From assembly GCF_003208175.1 (NCBI RefSeq), contig NZ_QKMR01000003.1, positions 186,001 to 250,000 of the forward strand: 64,000 nt of DNA. Reading direction: 5' to 3'. The notes beneath the pieces were generated by a model. That model did no database searches. It saw only the letters and a list, made by a program, of their open reading frames with translations, and was not told the origin of the DNA. This document shows, in pieces, positions 1-7,689 of this stretch. The DNA comes from Ruminiclostridium sufflavum DSM 19573. Its GTDB lineage: Bacteria; Bacillota; Clostridia; Acetivibrionales; DSM-1351. Positions within the stretch are counted from its first letter, which is position 1; each line of letters opens with the position of its first letter. A program made the position numbers and the translations under genes.

Positions 1-119
1 ACCTCCAATGAAACACCACGTAATACATGATGACTTCCAAACCACTTATTAACATCTTTGCATACTATAATAGATTCCTCATTGCCAGCACTTATAATTG
101 CTTCTTTTTCAGTTGCCAT
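1..119 (-). CDS. amino-acid ABC transporter ATP-binding protein, N-terminal fragment
   Basis: The reading frame is open from an ATG at 119 to the window edge and gives 39 residues. The pattern IIVCKDVNKWFGSHHVLRGV is the typical start of a GlnQ/AapP-type ATPase: first beta strand, then the aromatic A-loop region before Walker A, which lies outside the window. The ribosome binding site GGAAGGAGA precedes the ATG. It is the last visible gene of the transporter operon that starts upstream with the binding protein, and lies 18 bases after the second permease gene. It would energise import of the amino acid bound by the lipoprotein encoded at 2616-3707. The family call rests on the N-terminus and on context. 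Confidence 0.8.
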   Translation of the reverse strand, partial: MATEKEAIISAGNEESIIVCKDVNKWFGSHHVLRGVSLE

Positions 120-137
120 TTGAATCTCCTTCCCGCA

Positions 138-1301
138 CTAATTCTTACCATAGCTAGATGATATCTCCATGTGCTTGCTTATTTTAGACATTACTGTACA
201 TATAACAAAAAATATTGCCGCAACAAACAAGAACACTTCCATCTGCCTGCCTAAAAATTGAGGATTTGCGACAACCCTTTTAGCAATACCCAGTAAGTCC
301 ATCAAACTTACAATAGCTACAAGCGAAGTGTCCTTAAATACTTCTATCACACTGCCTACCAAAGCCGGCACCACACTTCTCAATGCCTGAGGCATGATAA
401 CAAAGGTCATTCTCTGCACATAATTCAGGCCAAGTGCCTGAGCTGCCTCATATTGTCCCTGCGGTATTATTTGCATGCCGCCTCGGACTGTTTCCGCAAC
501 ATATGCGGCATTAAACAAGGTAAAGCCAATCATTACTCTTAGAACATTATTCAATTCCAAACCATTGCCAAGAAATAAAGGGAGCAGTAATTGTGCCGCA
601 AACAGCACAGTTATCAATGGAACTCCGCGGATTACTTCAATATATATAATACTGAACCAGCGTACTACCACAAGCTTGCTCCGGCGGCCCAGTGCCAATA
701 AAATACCGAGAGGAAATGAAAACACGATATCTACCACTGCAATAAGGACTGTCAGCAGGAATCCTCCCCAAAGGTTTGAATTAACATCCTTCATATTTCC
801 CACACCGTTCAGGAGAATTAATATAACGGGAACAGATATAAGCCAGCCTGCAAGATGATATCTCTTTACAAAGCTAAATTTGTTTCCCATCCAAAAGCCT
901 GCGAAAGTAAGCAAGATTTGAACAGCTGCCCATATCTTTGTTGCAATTGATGTAAACGGCAATAAAAGTATAATCGCAAATATGGCAACTATAGTAAAAG
1001 AAACTGTTTTAATAACCCCTCTTTTAACTCCCCACAGAACACCAAGTAAAAATACTGCTACAGACAATGACAGCCAGACCCTCCATACCTCAGAGGCCGT
1101 ATATTGTCCAACCATTAAAATTTTCAGATTTGCAGGAATTACATCCCATTTTGCCGTAACAAATATAAATTTCAAAACAGCTTTAGCAATAAAAATTATT
1201 ATTATTGCAAATAAGCAGGTTATTATTGCATTTATCCAACTTCCGAATAAATTTTTCTTCATCCAATCTATAATTTTCGATTTCTGCTGTAAAAAAGACA
1301 T
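138..1301 (-). CDS. amino-acid ABC transporter permease (AapM/BztC-like)
   Basis: This is an inner-membrane permease of the polar amino-acid (HisM/GlnP) family, about 387 residues. The long form with several extra N-terminal membrane segments before the transport domain is typical of the AapM/BztC subgroup. The transport domain occupies roughly the last 200 residues and carries the ATPase-contact loop EAAQALGLNY followed by a PQALR stretch. I start at ATG 1301 because GGAGG lies five bases upstream; the longer frame from 1313 would place that GGAGG inside the gene. It should pair with the neighbouring permease to form a heterodimeric channel. The exact substrate cannot be read from the sequence; family members carry glutamate, glutamine, aspartate or general L-amino acids. 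Confidence 0.9.
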   Translation of the reverse strand: MSFLQQKSKIIDWMKKNLFGSWINAIITCLFAIIIIFIAKAVLKFIFVTAKWDVIPANLKILMVGQYTASEVWRVWLSLSVAVFLLGVLWGVKRGVIKTVSFTIVAIFAIILLLPFTSIATKIWAAVQILLTFAGFWMGNKFSFVKRYHLAGWLISVPVILILLNGVGNMKDVNSNLWGGFLLTVLIAVVDIVFSFPLGILLALGRRSKLVVVRWFSIIYIEVIRGVPLITVLFAAQLLLPLFLGNGLELNNVLRVMIGFTLFNAAYVAETVRGGMQIIPQGQYEAAQALGLNYVQRMTFVIMPQALRSVVPALVGSVIEVFKDTSLVAIVSLMDLLGIAKRVVANPQFLGRQMEVFLFVAAIFFVICTVMSKISKHMEISSSYGKN

Positions 1302-1322
1302 TTTAACCTCCATATCCTCTAT

Positions 1323-2492
1323 TTACCTTTCCACCAGCTTGTAATAATTATTGAAGCAATTCATTAAGAATGATATTACCAAGCTGACTATCAAATAGAT
1401 TGATGCCATCAAAATCATAATTTGTATAGACTGACCTGTTTGATTTATAATGGTATTTCCTATTGAAAATAAATCGGTATACCCAACTGCTATCGCCAAT
1501 GTACTGTTTTTGAACAAATTTAAAAACTGGCTTGTCACCGAGGGTATTATTACACGGAAAGCTTGAGGAAGAATAACCAGACGCATAGTAGCTCCCTTTT
1601 TCATACCGAGTGCCTTTGTCGCTTCTATTTGTCCTTTAGGTACTGCCATTATACCTGCTCTTACTATTTCAGCTATAAAAGCGGAATGGTATATAAACAG
1701 TCCGCACAAAATGGAAGCAAACTCAGAGCTGAGAACATATCCGCCTTTAAATGCCAGCTTGTTTATCTCAGGGAGACTTAGCTGTACAGGCGGGCTGGAT
1801 GTAACCGCATATGCCGCAATAACGGCAATTAAAACAACTCCTAAACTCCAAAGCATAGGATGCATGCTTTTTCCGGACTCAACCTGTTTTTTCAGCATCA
1901 CCTTCCAGAATACTACCGCCGCTGCCAGACCAATCAAGAGGAAGATCAGCCATATACCCGAAGACTGGTTTGCTGTAAACCATGGTATTGCGGTTCCGCG
2001 ATTGCTGAAAAAAATTATATTTTTAAAGTTTATATTTCTTTCAATGTGAGGAAATGGTAAAAATACTGCAAAATAAAGAATAAAAATTTGTATTAATAAC
2101 GGAGTATTACGAATTATCTCCACATATCCGCCGGTAATTTTTTTAACCAGCCAGTTGCTTGACAGCCGTCCTATGCCTATAAACAATCCCAGAATTCCTG
2201 ATATTACAATGCCAACCAAGCCTACCTTCAATGTATTAAACAAGCCTACCAGTAAAGCTCTTCCAAAATTATCAGACGGAGTATAATCAATCAATCTGTC
2301 ATCAATTGAGAACCCTGCCGTTGAATTTAAAAAATCAAATCCCAGCTTTATACCAATTTTTTGAAGACCCCGGCTGGCATTTGAAATGAAGAACACAGCC
2401 AGCAGGATGAGAACAACTAAAAATGCCGCCTGAAGAATAATCGGAATTACCTTTTTATTCTTCCATAATGGGGTCGTAGTCTTTCTATTCAT
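1323..2492 (-). CDS. amino-acid ABC transporter permease (AapQ/BztB-like)
   Basis: This is the second permease of the transporter, about 390 residues. After an N-terminal membrane anchor there is a stretch with VGIVISGILGLFIGIGRLSS typical of the family, then a large insertion with more membrane segments and a periplasmic-type loop, as in AapQ/BztB. The ATPase-contact loop EATKALGMKKGA and PQAFR follow near residues 300-325. The start is chosen at 2492, which has GGAGGTG nine bases upstream; the frame extends to 2516 but the upstream ATG sits directly on the same GGAGGTG. It ends about 20 bases before the next permease start, so the two are probably made from one message. Confidence 0.9.
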   Translation of the reverse strand: MNRKTTTPLWKNKKVIPIILQAAFLVVLILLAVFFISNASRGLQKIGIKLGFDFLNSTAGFSIDDRLIDYTPSDNFGRALLVGLFNTLKVGLVGIVISGILGLFIGIGRLSSNWLVKKITGGYVEIIRNTPLLIQIFILYFAVFLPFPHIERNINFKNIIFFSNRGTAIPWFTANQSSGIWLIFLLIGLAAAVVFWKVMLKKQVESGKSMHPMLWSLGVVLIAVIAAYAVTSSPPVQLSLPEINKLAFKGGYVLSSEFASILCGLFIYHSAFIAEIVRAGIMAVPKGQIEATKALGMKKGATMRLVILPQAFRVIIPSVTSQFLNLFKNSTLAIAVGYTDLFSIGNTIINQTGQSIQIMILMASIYLIVSLVISFLMNCFNNYYKLVER

Positions 2493-2518
2493 GCAAAGCA
2501 TCACCTCCGAATACATTC

Positions 2519-2582
2519 AACCGGCTTCCGGTATGGCGGAATATGAGCAATAAGCTTAAGTGCTGCATATCGGATGCCGGCT
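2519..2582 (-). promoter_or_regulatory. intercistronic stem-loop between binding protein and permease
   Basis: The RNA read on the minus strand can fold AGCCGGC with GCCGGTT as a basal stem and GATATG(C)AGCA with TGCTCATATTC as an upper stem around a loop of about 11 bases. It lies between the stop of the binding-protein gene and the ribosome binding site of the permease gene and has no T-run, so it is not a classical terminator. Stem-loops at this place in ABC operons often protect the upstream message and lower downstream expression; that role is inferred here. Confidence 0.6.
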
Positions 2583-2615
2583 GACTTGTTCGTTTTTATT
2601 TTTTCCCTCAAATTA

Positions 2616-3707
2616 TCAGTTAAAAGGCGGTGAATACATCAAGCCTCCATCTGTCCATAATGCATTCAGACCACGGTCAAGTTTAAATGCAGAGCCTTTT
2701 CCCAAAGTTCTTTCATAAATTTCCCCGTAGTTTCCAACGCCCTTTATCAGGTTTACAACCCAATCATTGCTGAGGCCTAGATTCTTGCCCAAGTCTCCTT
2801 CTGCTCCAAGGAAGCTGCGAATTGAAGGATCATCCGACTTAAGCATTTCTTCAACATTAGCCTGTGTTATTCCCAATTCCTCTGCCTGCATCAGTGCATA
2901 CACTGTCCATCGTGTCACATTGAACCATTCGTCATCCCCTGCCTTTATTGCAGGTGTCAAAGGCTCCTTTGACAAGGTTTCTTCAAGAATAACGTGATCG
3001 TCCTGCTTACTCATACCCGCAAGTCTTGAAACAAGTCCGGATTTATCTGATGTCCATGCATCTATGCTTCCTGCTTCATATGCGGATACAATTGAATCCT
3101 GATTTTCAAAAACTACTATATTTGCTTTTGCTCCTACCGCTGCCAGCTTTGTTGTCACATTTTTTTCGGTAGTTGTACCCTGTTCCACACCTATACGCAT
3201 TCCGTCAAGATCCTTAAAGGTCTTAACGTTCTTGCTTTTCTGAACCATGATACCTTGTCCGTCATAAAAATCAGTCGGTAAGAATCTTATTCCCAGAGTT
3301 GTGTCTCTGGTAATACTCATTGTAGTTGCACGGCTTAAAATATCAATTTCTCCGGTTTGAAGAGCGGTAAATCTGGTTTGTCCTGTAACCGGCTTCATTT
3401 CAGCAGCATCTGGATCACCTAGAATTGCAGCGGCAAAGGCCTTACCGATTTCAATGTCAAAACCGCTGTAGCTTCCGTCTGTCTCCAAGAAGCCAAAACC
3501 TGGAAGAACAGTGTCACAACCGATATAAACCTTACCTCTGGCTTTTACCTTCTGAAGTATTGATTCACTGCTCTGTGTCTTTCCGCCGGATGCGTTACTC
3601 GTATCGCCCTGCTCTGTCGAACTGGAGCAGCCGGTAACTACCAATACACTTGCAACCAGCAGCATTGCTACCTTGCCTAAAGCTTTCGCCTTCAAGTATT
3701 TCCCCAT
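2616..3707 (-). CDS. amino-acid ABC transporter substrate-binding lipoprotein (AapJ/BztA-like)
   Basis: Extracytoplasmic solute-binding protein of 363 residues. The N-terminus has positive residues, a hydrophobic stretch and a lipobox ending VVTGC, so Cys27 is likely lipidated and the protein tethered to the membrane. The mature part fits the SBP family 3 fold: a GKVYIGCDTVLPGFG start, ligand-loop FDIEIGKAFAAAI and the RFTALQTGEIDIL stretch typical of AapJ/BztA. A Ser/Gly/Gln-rich linker follows the cysteine. GGAGGAAAG precedes the ATG. It is the first transporter gene of the operon and lies 68 bases downstream of the aminotransferase gene. The ligand is unknown but should be a polar amino acid. 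Confidence 0.92.
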   Translation of the reverse strand: MGKYLKAKALGKVAMLLVASVLVVTGCSSSTEQGDTSNASGGKTQSSESILQKVKARGKVYIGCDTVLPGFGFLETDGSYSGFDIEIGKAFAAAILGDPDAAEMKPVTGQTRFTALQTGEIDILSRATTMSITRDTTLGIRFLPTDFYDGQGIMVQKSKNVKTFKDLDGMRIGVEQGTTTEKNVTTKLAAVGAKANIVVFENQDSIVSAYEAGSIDAWTSDKSGLVSRLAGMSKQDDHVILEETLSKEPLTPAIKAGDDEWFNVTRWTVYALMQAEELGITQANVEEMLKSDDPSIRSFLGAEGDLGKNLGLSNDWVVNLIKGVGNYGEIYERTLGKGSAFKLDRGLNALWTDGGLMYSPPFN

Positions 3708-3775
3708 TTTCTTTCCTCCTCAATTTTTTAAAAATAGTATAGTTATACATATACAAATGTATCCGCTATTCGTGT

Positions 3776-4930
3776 CTACTTGCTGTTCCTGCTGATAAAG
3801 CCGCAAAGTCTTTTTACACCTTCAAGCAGCTTGCCTTCCTCAGTCGCATAGGAAATGCGTATCATCCTTGCGGTTGTTTTTCCGAAAGTAGCTCCCGGAG
3901 CAACCGATACCTTCTCTTCATTAAGAAGCTTCACCGAAAAATCATCAGAGTCCATTCCTGTGCCCGAGATATCCACCATCATATAAAATGCACCCTTAGG
4001 ATAATAAGCCTTAATACCTGCCTCTTGGAACAGGGCATATACCTTGTCCCTGCGCCCCTTATAGCTTAGCCTTGCCTTTTCAACAAAGTCCTGCGGTCCC
4101 AGTATCGCTTCCTCGTATGCTTTTTGTGCTACTGATGTTGCATTTCCTACCAACGTAATCATTATCTGGGACATTGATGCGGTAATATCCTTATTTGCTA
4201 TGGCATATCCTATTCTCCAGCCTGTCATTGCATACTTCTTGGATGCAGCCATAATAGTAATTACTCTGCCGTCTGTGTCATATGTTTTTAATGACACATG
4301 CTTGCCGTCGAAAATTATAGAATCATAAACCTCGTCTGAAATAACATATAAATCATGCTTCTGAGCAAATTCAAGTATCCTTTTGACGGTTGCTTCATCA
4401 TAGACAGCCCCGGTAGGATTTGAAGGAGAATTAACCATAATTGCCTTTGTCTTATCGGTTATCCTGCTCTCAAGCATGCTCCAGTTAGGAACAAACCCTG
4501 CTTCAGGCTCAAGCTCATAGCTGACCGGAGTAAGACCTTGTGCAATCAATATCATTTCATATACAGGCCATGCAGGATCAGGCATAAGAATTTCATCACC
4601 GTAATCTGCTATAGCCATAAGAGCTGCTGTTATTGCACACACTGCACCGGAAGTTACAATTATCTCGTTTATATCTACAGAAGTGTTATAATCCTTATTG
4701 AAATCTTCCTGAATAGCCTTTCTCAGCGTAATATAGCCTGGAACGGGCGTATATTTTGTAAAGCCCCCAAGTGCTGCTTTTGCTGCCGCCTCACTGATAT
4801 TGGACGGTGTAATAAAATCCGGTTCTCCTGTTTCCAGACGAATTGCTTCAGGAATTGCAGAAGCTAAAGTTTGCAGCTTACGTATTCCCGACTCCGGCAT
4901 TCTGTTTCTTTCAATAGATAGTTTCTTCAA
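3776..4930 (-). CDS. PLP-dependent aminotransferase, class I/II (aspartate-aminotransferase-like)
   Basis: Cytosolic pyridoxal-phosphate enzyme of 384 residues, the usual length for fold type I aminotransferases of the AspC/PatA type. Visible landmarks are the substrate-loop GEPDFITP near residue 40, NSPSNPTGAVY near 170, SDEVYDSIIF near 200 and the Schiff-base lysine in AASKKYAMTGWRIGY near 231. A C-terminal arginine in RISYATEE would bind the substrate carboxylate. The start codon is TTG with GGAGG eight bases upstream. It sits between a DapA-type aldolase gene and an amino-acid importer, which suggests that an imported amino acid is deaminated to a keto acid that the aldolase then splits. 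That pathway is inference; substrate specificity cannot be read here. Confidence 0.88.
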   Translation of the reverse strand: MKKLSIERNRMPESGIRKLQTLASAIPEAIRLETGEPDFITPSNISEAAAKAALGGFTKYTPVPGYITLRKAIQEDFNKDYNTSVDINEIIVTSGAVCAITAALMAIADYGDEILMPDPAWPVYEMILIAQGLTPVSYELEPEAGFVPNWSMLESRITDKTKAIMVNSPSNPTGAVYDEATVKRILEFAQKHDLYVISDEVYDSIIFDGKHVSLKTYDTDGRVITIMAASKKYAMTGWRIGYAIANKDITASMSQIMITLVGNATSVAQKAYEEAILGPQDFVEKARLSYKGRRDKVYALFQEAGIKAYYPKGAFYMMVDISGTGMDSDDFSVKLLNEEKVSVAPGATFGKTTARMIRISYATEEGKLLEGVKRLCGFISRNSK

Positions 4931-4985
4931 TTTGATCTCCTCCCTCTAAACACACATAATTTAAAAAAATATTTTTTAGCAAGTA

Positions 4986-5879
4986 TTATTTTTTGTAGCC
5001 TATCTTGCTCAATTGCTCATTCATCAGCTCAATCTCGTCCTTAGTTATGTCCAGCTGAGGTGCTCTCATATATCCTGCATCTATTCCTCTGAGCTTCAGA
5101 GCCTCTTTGAAAAATGACATATTGCTTCCGCCCTTTAATGTTTCAACATACCTTACCGCAATTTTTTGGATTCTCGCCGCCTCTTCAATGTTTCCATCCA
5201 TAAAGGCTTTATAAATGTCAACAAACGGTTCGGGATAAACGCACGATATTCCCGATACCACACCGGAGCATCCCATTGCAAGCGCAACATTAAACAGTCT
5301 GTCAGCTCCTACAAGCACTGAAAAATCACCGTCATTTATACCCAGATATTCCTGAGTCCTGACAAAATCAGGATAGCTGTATTTTATACCGACAACATTG
5401 CTGCATCTGTCAGCTATTCTCTTAGCAACATCTGCTTTGAGATCATTTGCGGAACACTGGGGAATATTATAAAGATAAATCGGGAAATCCTCAGGTACGC
5501 TTTTAGCAACAGCCACATAATATTCTTCTATTTCTCTGTCATTGACACCGAAAAATGATGGCGTTACAACGCCGATTCCGTCAGCACCTATTTCACTCGC
5601 ATGCTTTGCAAGCTCAATCGTGTCATTTTGACACATCGCACCAACATGGATATATACCGTTACTCTTCCATTTGCACTTTTAACAACTGTTTCCGCAACA
5701 GCCTTTCTTTCCTCAACCGACATATGATACATTTCTCCGGTTGTCCCTAAAGGATACAAGCAGTTCACACCTTTTGAAATTAAAAATTCTACGATTCCGC
5801 TGACTGCCTTAATATCAACATTTCCATTTCTTTCAAAGGGCGTCACCATTGCTGTTGTAACACCATACAATTTTTTCAT
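4986..5879 (-). CDS. DapA/NanA-family aldolase (dihydrodipicolinate-synthase-like)
   Basis: Class I aldolase/synthase of the DHDPS family, 297 residues from the chosen start. It shows the GTTGE loop near residue 45, the catalytic tyrosine in YLYNIP near 135 and the Schiff-base lysine in VGIKYSYPD near 163. The frame runs upstream to 6008, but the ATG at 5879 has GGAGGTCATGTG in front and gives the usual family length and N-terminus. Family members include lysine-pathway DapA, N-acetylneuraminate lyase and several keto-acid aldolases; the LacI neighbour and transport context favour a catabolic aldolase over lysine synthesis. It is probably the first gene of the operon running down to the transporter. 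Confidence 0.85.
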   Translation of the reverse strand: MKKLYGVTTAMVTPFERNGNVDIKAVSGIVEFLISKGVNCLYPLGTTGEMYHMSVEERKAVAETVVKSANGRVTVYIHVGAMCQNDTIELAKHASEIGADGIGVVTPSFFGVNDREIEEYYVAVAKSVPEDFPIYLYNIPQCSANDLKADVAKRIADRCSNVVGIKYSYPDFVRTQEYLGINDGDFSVLVGADRLFNVALAMGCSGVVSGISCVYPEPFVDIYKAFMDGNIEEAARIQKIAVRYVETLKGGSNMSFFKEALKLRGIDAGYMRAPQLDITKDEIELMNEQLSKIGYKK

Positions 5880-5910
5880 CACATGACCTCCATTTTTAAT
5901 ATGCACATTA

Positions 5911-5918
5911 CGTTTACA
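5911..5918. promoter_or_regulatory. TGTAAACG half-operator (leader region)
   Basis: CGTTTACA on the plus strand (TGTAAACG on the minus strand) repeats the left half of the full operator at 6084-6099. It lies in the 5' leader of the aldolase operon, about 120 bases downstream of the proposed start site, where a second or third LacI-family site could support DNA looping. Confidence 0.4.
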
Positions 5919-6030
5919 TAACCTGTCTGTTTTTGCGATAATCCTGCAGAAGCAGCGCAAATAACTTTCTTTTTTACTAAAGCCTTTCTGCAAAATCATC
6001 TTCTGCAAAAAAACATGCAGTAATATATAT

Positions 6031-6038
6031 TGTTTACA
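6031..6038. promoter_or_regulatory. TGTAAACA half-operator overlapping the start-site region
   Basis: TGTTTACA (TGTAAACA on the minus strand) lies about seven bases downstream of the proposed -10 of the aldolase operon, so a bound LacI-family protein would block transcription start. It resembles the left half of the site at 6084-6099. Confidence 0.4.
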
Positions 6039-6044
6039 TATTGC

Positions 6045-6073
6045 ATATTATTTATAAATCTCAATATTTGCAA
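6045..6073 (-). promoter_or_regulatory. predicted sigma-A promoter of the aldolase/aminotransferase/transporter operon
   Basis: On the minus strand TTGCAA is followed after 17 bases by TAATAT. It is the best housekeeping promoter in the divergent region and lies about 170 bases before the aldolase ATG. LacI-type operator sequences sit just upstream (6084-6099) and just downstream (6031-6038) of it. Confidence 0.5.
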
Positions 6074-6083
6074 TATAATATAC

Positions 6084-6099
6084 ATGTAAACGTTTTCAT
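6084..6099. promoter_or_regulatory. LacI/CcpA-type operator (cre-like palindrome)
   Basis: ATGTAAACGTTTTCAT fits the catabolite-responsive element pattern TGWAANCGNTNWCA at every defined position and is a near-palindrome with the central CG typical of LacI/GalR-family operators. It lies 11 bases upstream of the proposed -35 of the aldolase operon and about 350 bases before the divergent LacI-type gene. It may be bound by that regulator, by CcpA, or both; the sequence cannot decide. Confidence 0.65.
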
Positions 6100-6272
6100 G
6101 AAATGATAATATCACACGCCTATAAATAAATCAATAAAAATATACAAAAAATATTTTTATTCGACATGGATTTTGTTAGATATGCTTAAAATACAAGCCT
6201 TTTCATATCCATTTTTTACTTTCAGATTAAAAACCGTTGAATCTTTACGCTTATTATGATATCGTATACATA

Positions 6273-6417
6273 AGGTCAATTACCACGGCTGTACAGGCAA
6301 TGAGTCCTCTTGATTTTTTAGGCCAGCCTCCTGAAGAATAAAAAATCACGCAGATTCAAGTTACACAAAACATCCGGCTTGAAAATCGCCGCAAAAGCTT
6401 TCAACCGTAATTGACCT
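6273..6417. repeat. 145-bp non-coding element with 11-bp terminal inverted repeats
   Basis: AGGTCAATTAC at 6273 and its exact complement GTAATTGACCT ending at 6417 bound a non-coding segment in the spacer between the aldolase and regulator genes. The right end (AACCGTAATTGACC) is shared, with few changes, with other spacers in the window (near 44368 and 49590). It could be a small mobile-derived element or a structured RNA. No open frame of note lies inside. Confidence 0.5.
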
Positions 6418-6446
6418 CGTAAAATAACCAGACAGGTGATTATAAG

Positions 6447-7466
6447 ATGAAAAACCCAACTATAAGAGATGTCGCTACTAAAGCAGGTGTTTCAACAGCC
6501 ACAGTATCACGTTACTTGAATAACAGCAGCTATGTAAGCGAAGAAGTACAGAATAAAATAAGCAAGGTTATCCACGAACTGGATTTCGTTCCCAACTGTG
6601 TTGCCAGAAGCCTTAAAAGAACAGAAACCAACACAATAGGAGTAGTTGTTCCCGATTTGTCAAATGTGTCCTTTATGGATACAGTTAAAGCTATCAGCGA
6701 TGTTGTTACTGCGAATAATTACCAGCCGATTATATTAAGTACCGAAGAAAGCATTGAAAAAGAAGAAAAGGTTCTTGATGTCTTAGTTTCTAAAAGAGTT
6801 GACGGTATTATAATAGCTTCTGCCGGAAAAAACGAGAGGCTGCTGAGGATAAACCGCACCAAGCTGCCTGTTGTCCTGTTTGACAGGGACTTTTGCAACT
6901 CAGATGACAACACAATTATAGACTCTGTAATTAACAATAACTTTATCGGCTCCTACCAGATGATAAACTACCTTATATCTCTTGGTCATAAAAAAATAGC
7001 AATATTGTGCAGCGAAAGCAACCCAATACTTAAAAACGACAGACTAAGAGGATATATTAAAGCCCTTGAGCACAATAACATAGCAATTGACGAAAACTAT
7101 ATATTATACGGAAACTATGCCTTTGAATCCGGTTATGAGCTTACCAAGAAGCTCATTATGCAGCCTTTGCAGCCGACAGCTATTTTTTCCGTAAATAATC
7201 TTATGGCCTTGGGCGCGGTTGCGGCCTTGAATGAAATGAATATCAGCATACCTGATAAAATGTCCGTATGCGCATTTGGTGTGTTTAAATACCACGCTAT
7301 CCTAAGACCGGATTTAACAGTTGTAAATCAGCAGCCCTCCGAATTAGGAAGGATAGCTGCAAAATTGCTGATCAACAGGATGAAGGACCCTGATAATTGG
7401 AAGCCGAAAAAGGTGGTGCTTGAAGCCGATATCATTATGAAGAGTTCCTGTGCAAAGCCCCGTTAA
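6447..7466 (+). CDS. LacI/GalR-family transcriptional regulator
   Basis: DNA-binding regulator of 339 residues with the standard two-part build. The N-terminal helix-turn-helix reads TIRDVATKAGVSTATVSRYL, with hinge helix FVPNCVARSL near residue 50. The rest is the periplasmic-binding-protein-like effector domain (IGVVVPDLSN, VDGIIIASAG, AIFSVNNLMALG). AGGTGAT precedes the ATG. It is divergent from the aldolase/aminotransferase/transporter operon, whose promoter region carries TGTAAACG-type sites fitting this family, so it probably controls that operon. A ribokinase-type gene lies convergent downstream. The effector is unknown; it is not a typical CcpA, since its context is a local catabolic locus. 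Confidence 0.93.
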   Translation: MKNPTIRDVATKAGVSTATVSRYLNNSSYVSEEVQNKISKVIHELDFVPNCVARSLKRTETNTIGVVVPDLSNVSFMDTVKAISDVVTANNYQPIILSTEESIEKEEKVLDVLVSKRVDGIIIASAGKNERLLRINRTKLPVVLFDRDFCNSDDNTIIDSVINNNFIGSYQMINYLISLGHKKIAILCSESNPILKNDRLRGYIKALEHNNIAIDENYILYGNYAFESGYELTKKLIMQPLQPTAIFSVNNLMALGAVAALNEMNISIPDKMSVCAFGVFKYHAILRPDLTVVNQQPSELGRIAAKLLINRMKDPDNWKPKKVVLEADIIMKSSCAKPR

Positions 7467-7592
7467 AATGAAAAAGAGATGCAGTATAATATATTCCGGT
7501 ATATTTGTTATGAAACCTCTTTGTTTCTGAATTTTATATCATTGAGAATTGATTTTTTCTCATCACCTCTCAATTGCTCCAATGTCCTCCAA

Positions 7593-7625
7593 TTGCAAGC
7601 ATTTCTTTCATAGAAATGCTTGCAA
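7593..7625 (+). terminator. intrinsic terminator after the LacI-type gene
   Basis: A perfect 14-bp stem (TTGCAAGCATTTCT and its complement) with a five-base loop is followed on the plus strand by TTCTTTTTAG and a further T-rich stretch. It lies between the convergent regulator and kinase genes. It may also act on the minus strand, where the trailing sequence lacks a T-run, so I assign it to the plus strand. Confidence 0.75.
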
Positions 7626-7689
7626 ATTCTTTTTAGTATATTTTTTAATGACTGTTATTACATATTGCAGCCAATATATGGCTTCCCTG

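Noticed and set aside
6099-6446. Small gene between the aldolase and LacI-type genes
   Set aside because: No frame with a start codon and ribosome binding site is longer than a few dozen codons; the segment contains operators and the inverted-repeat element instead.
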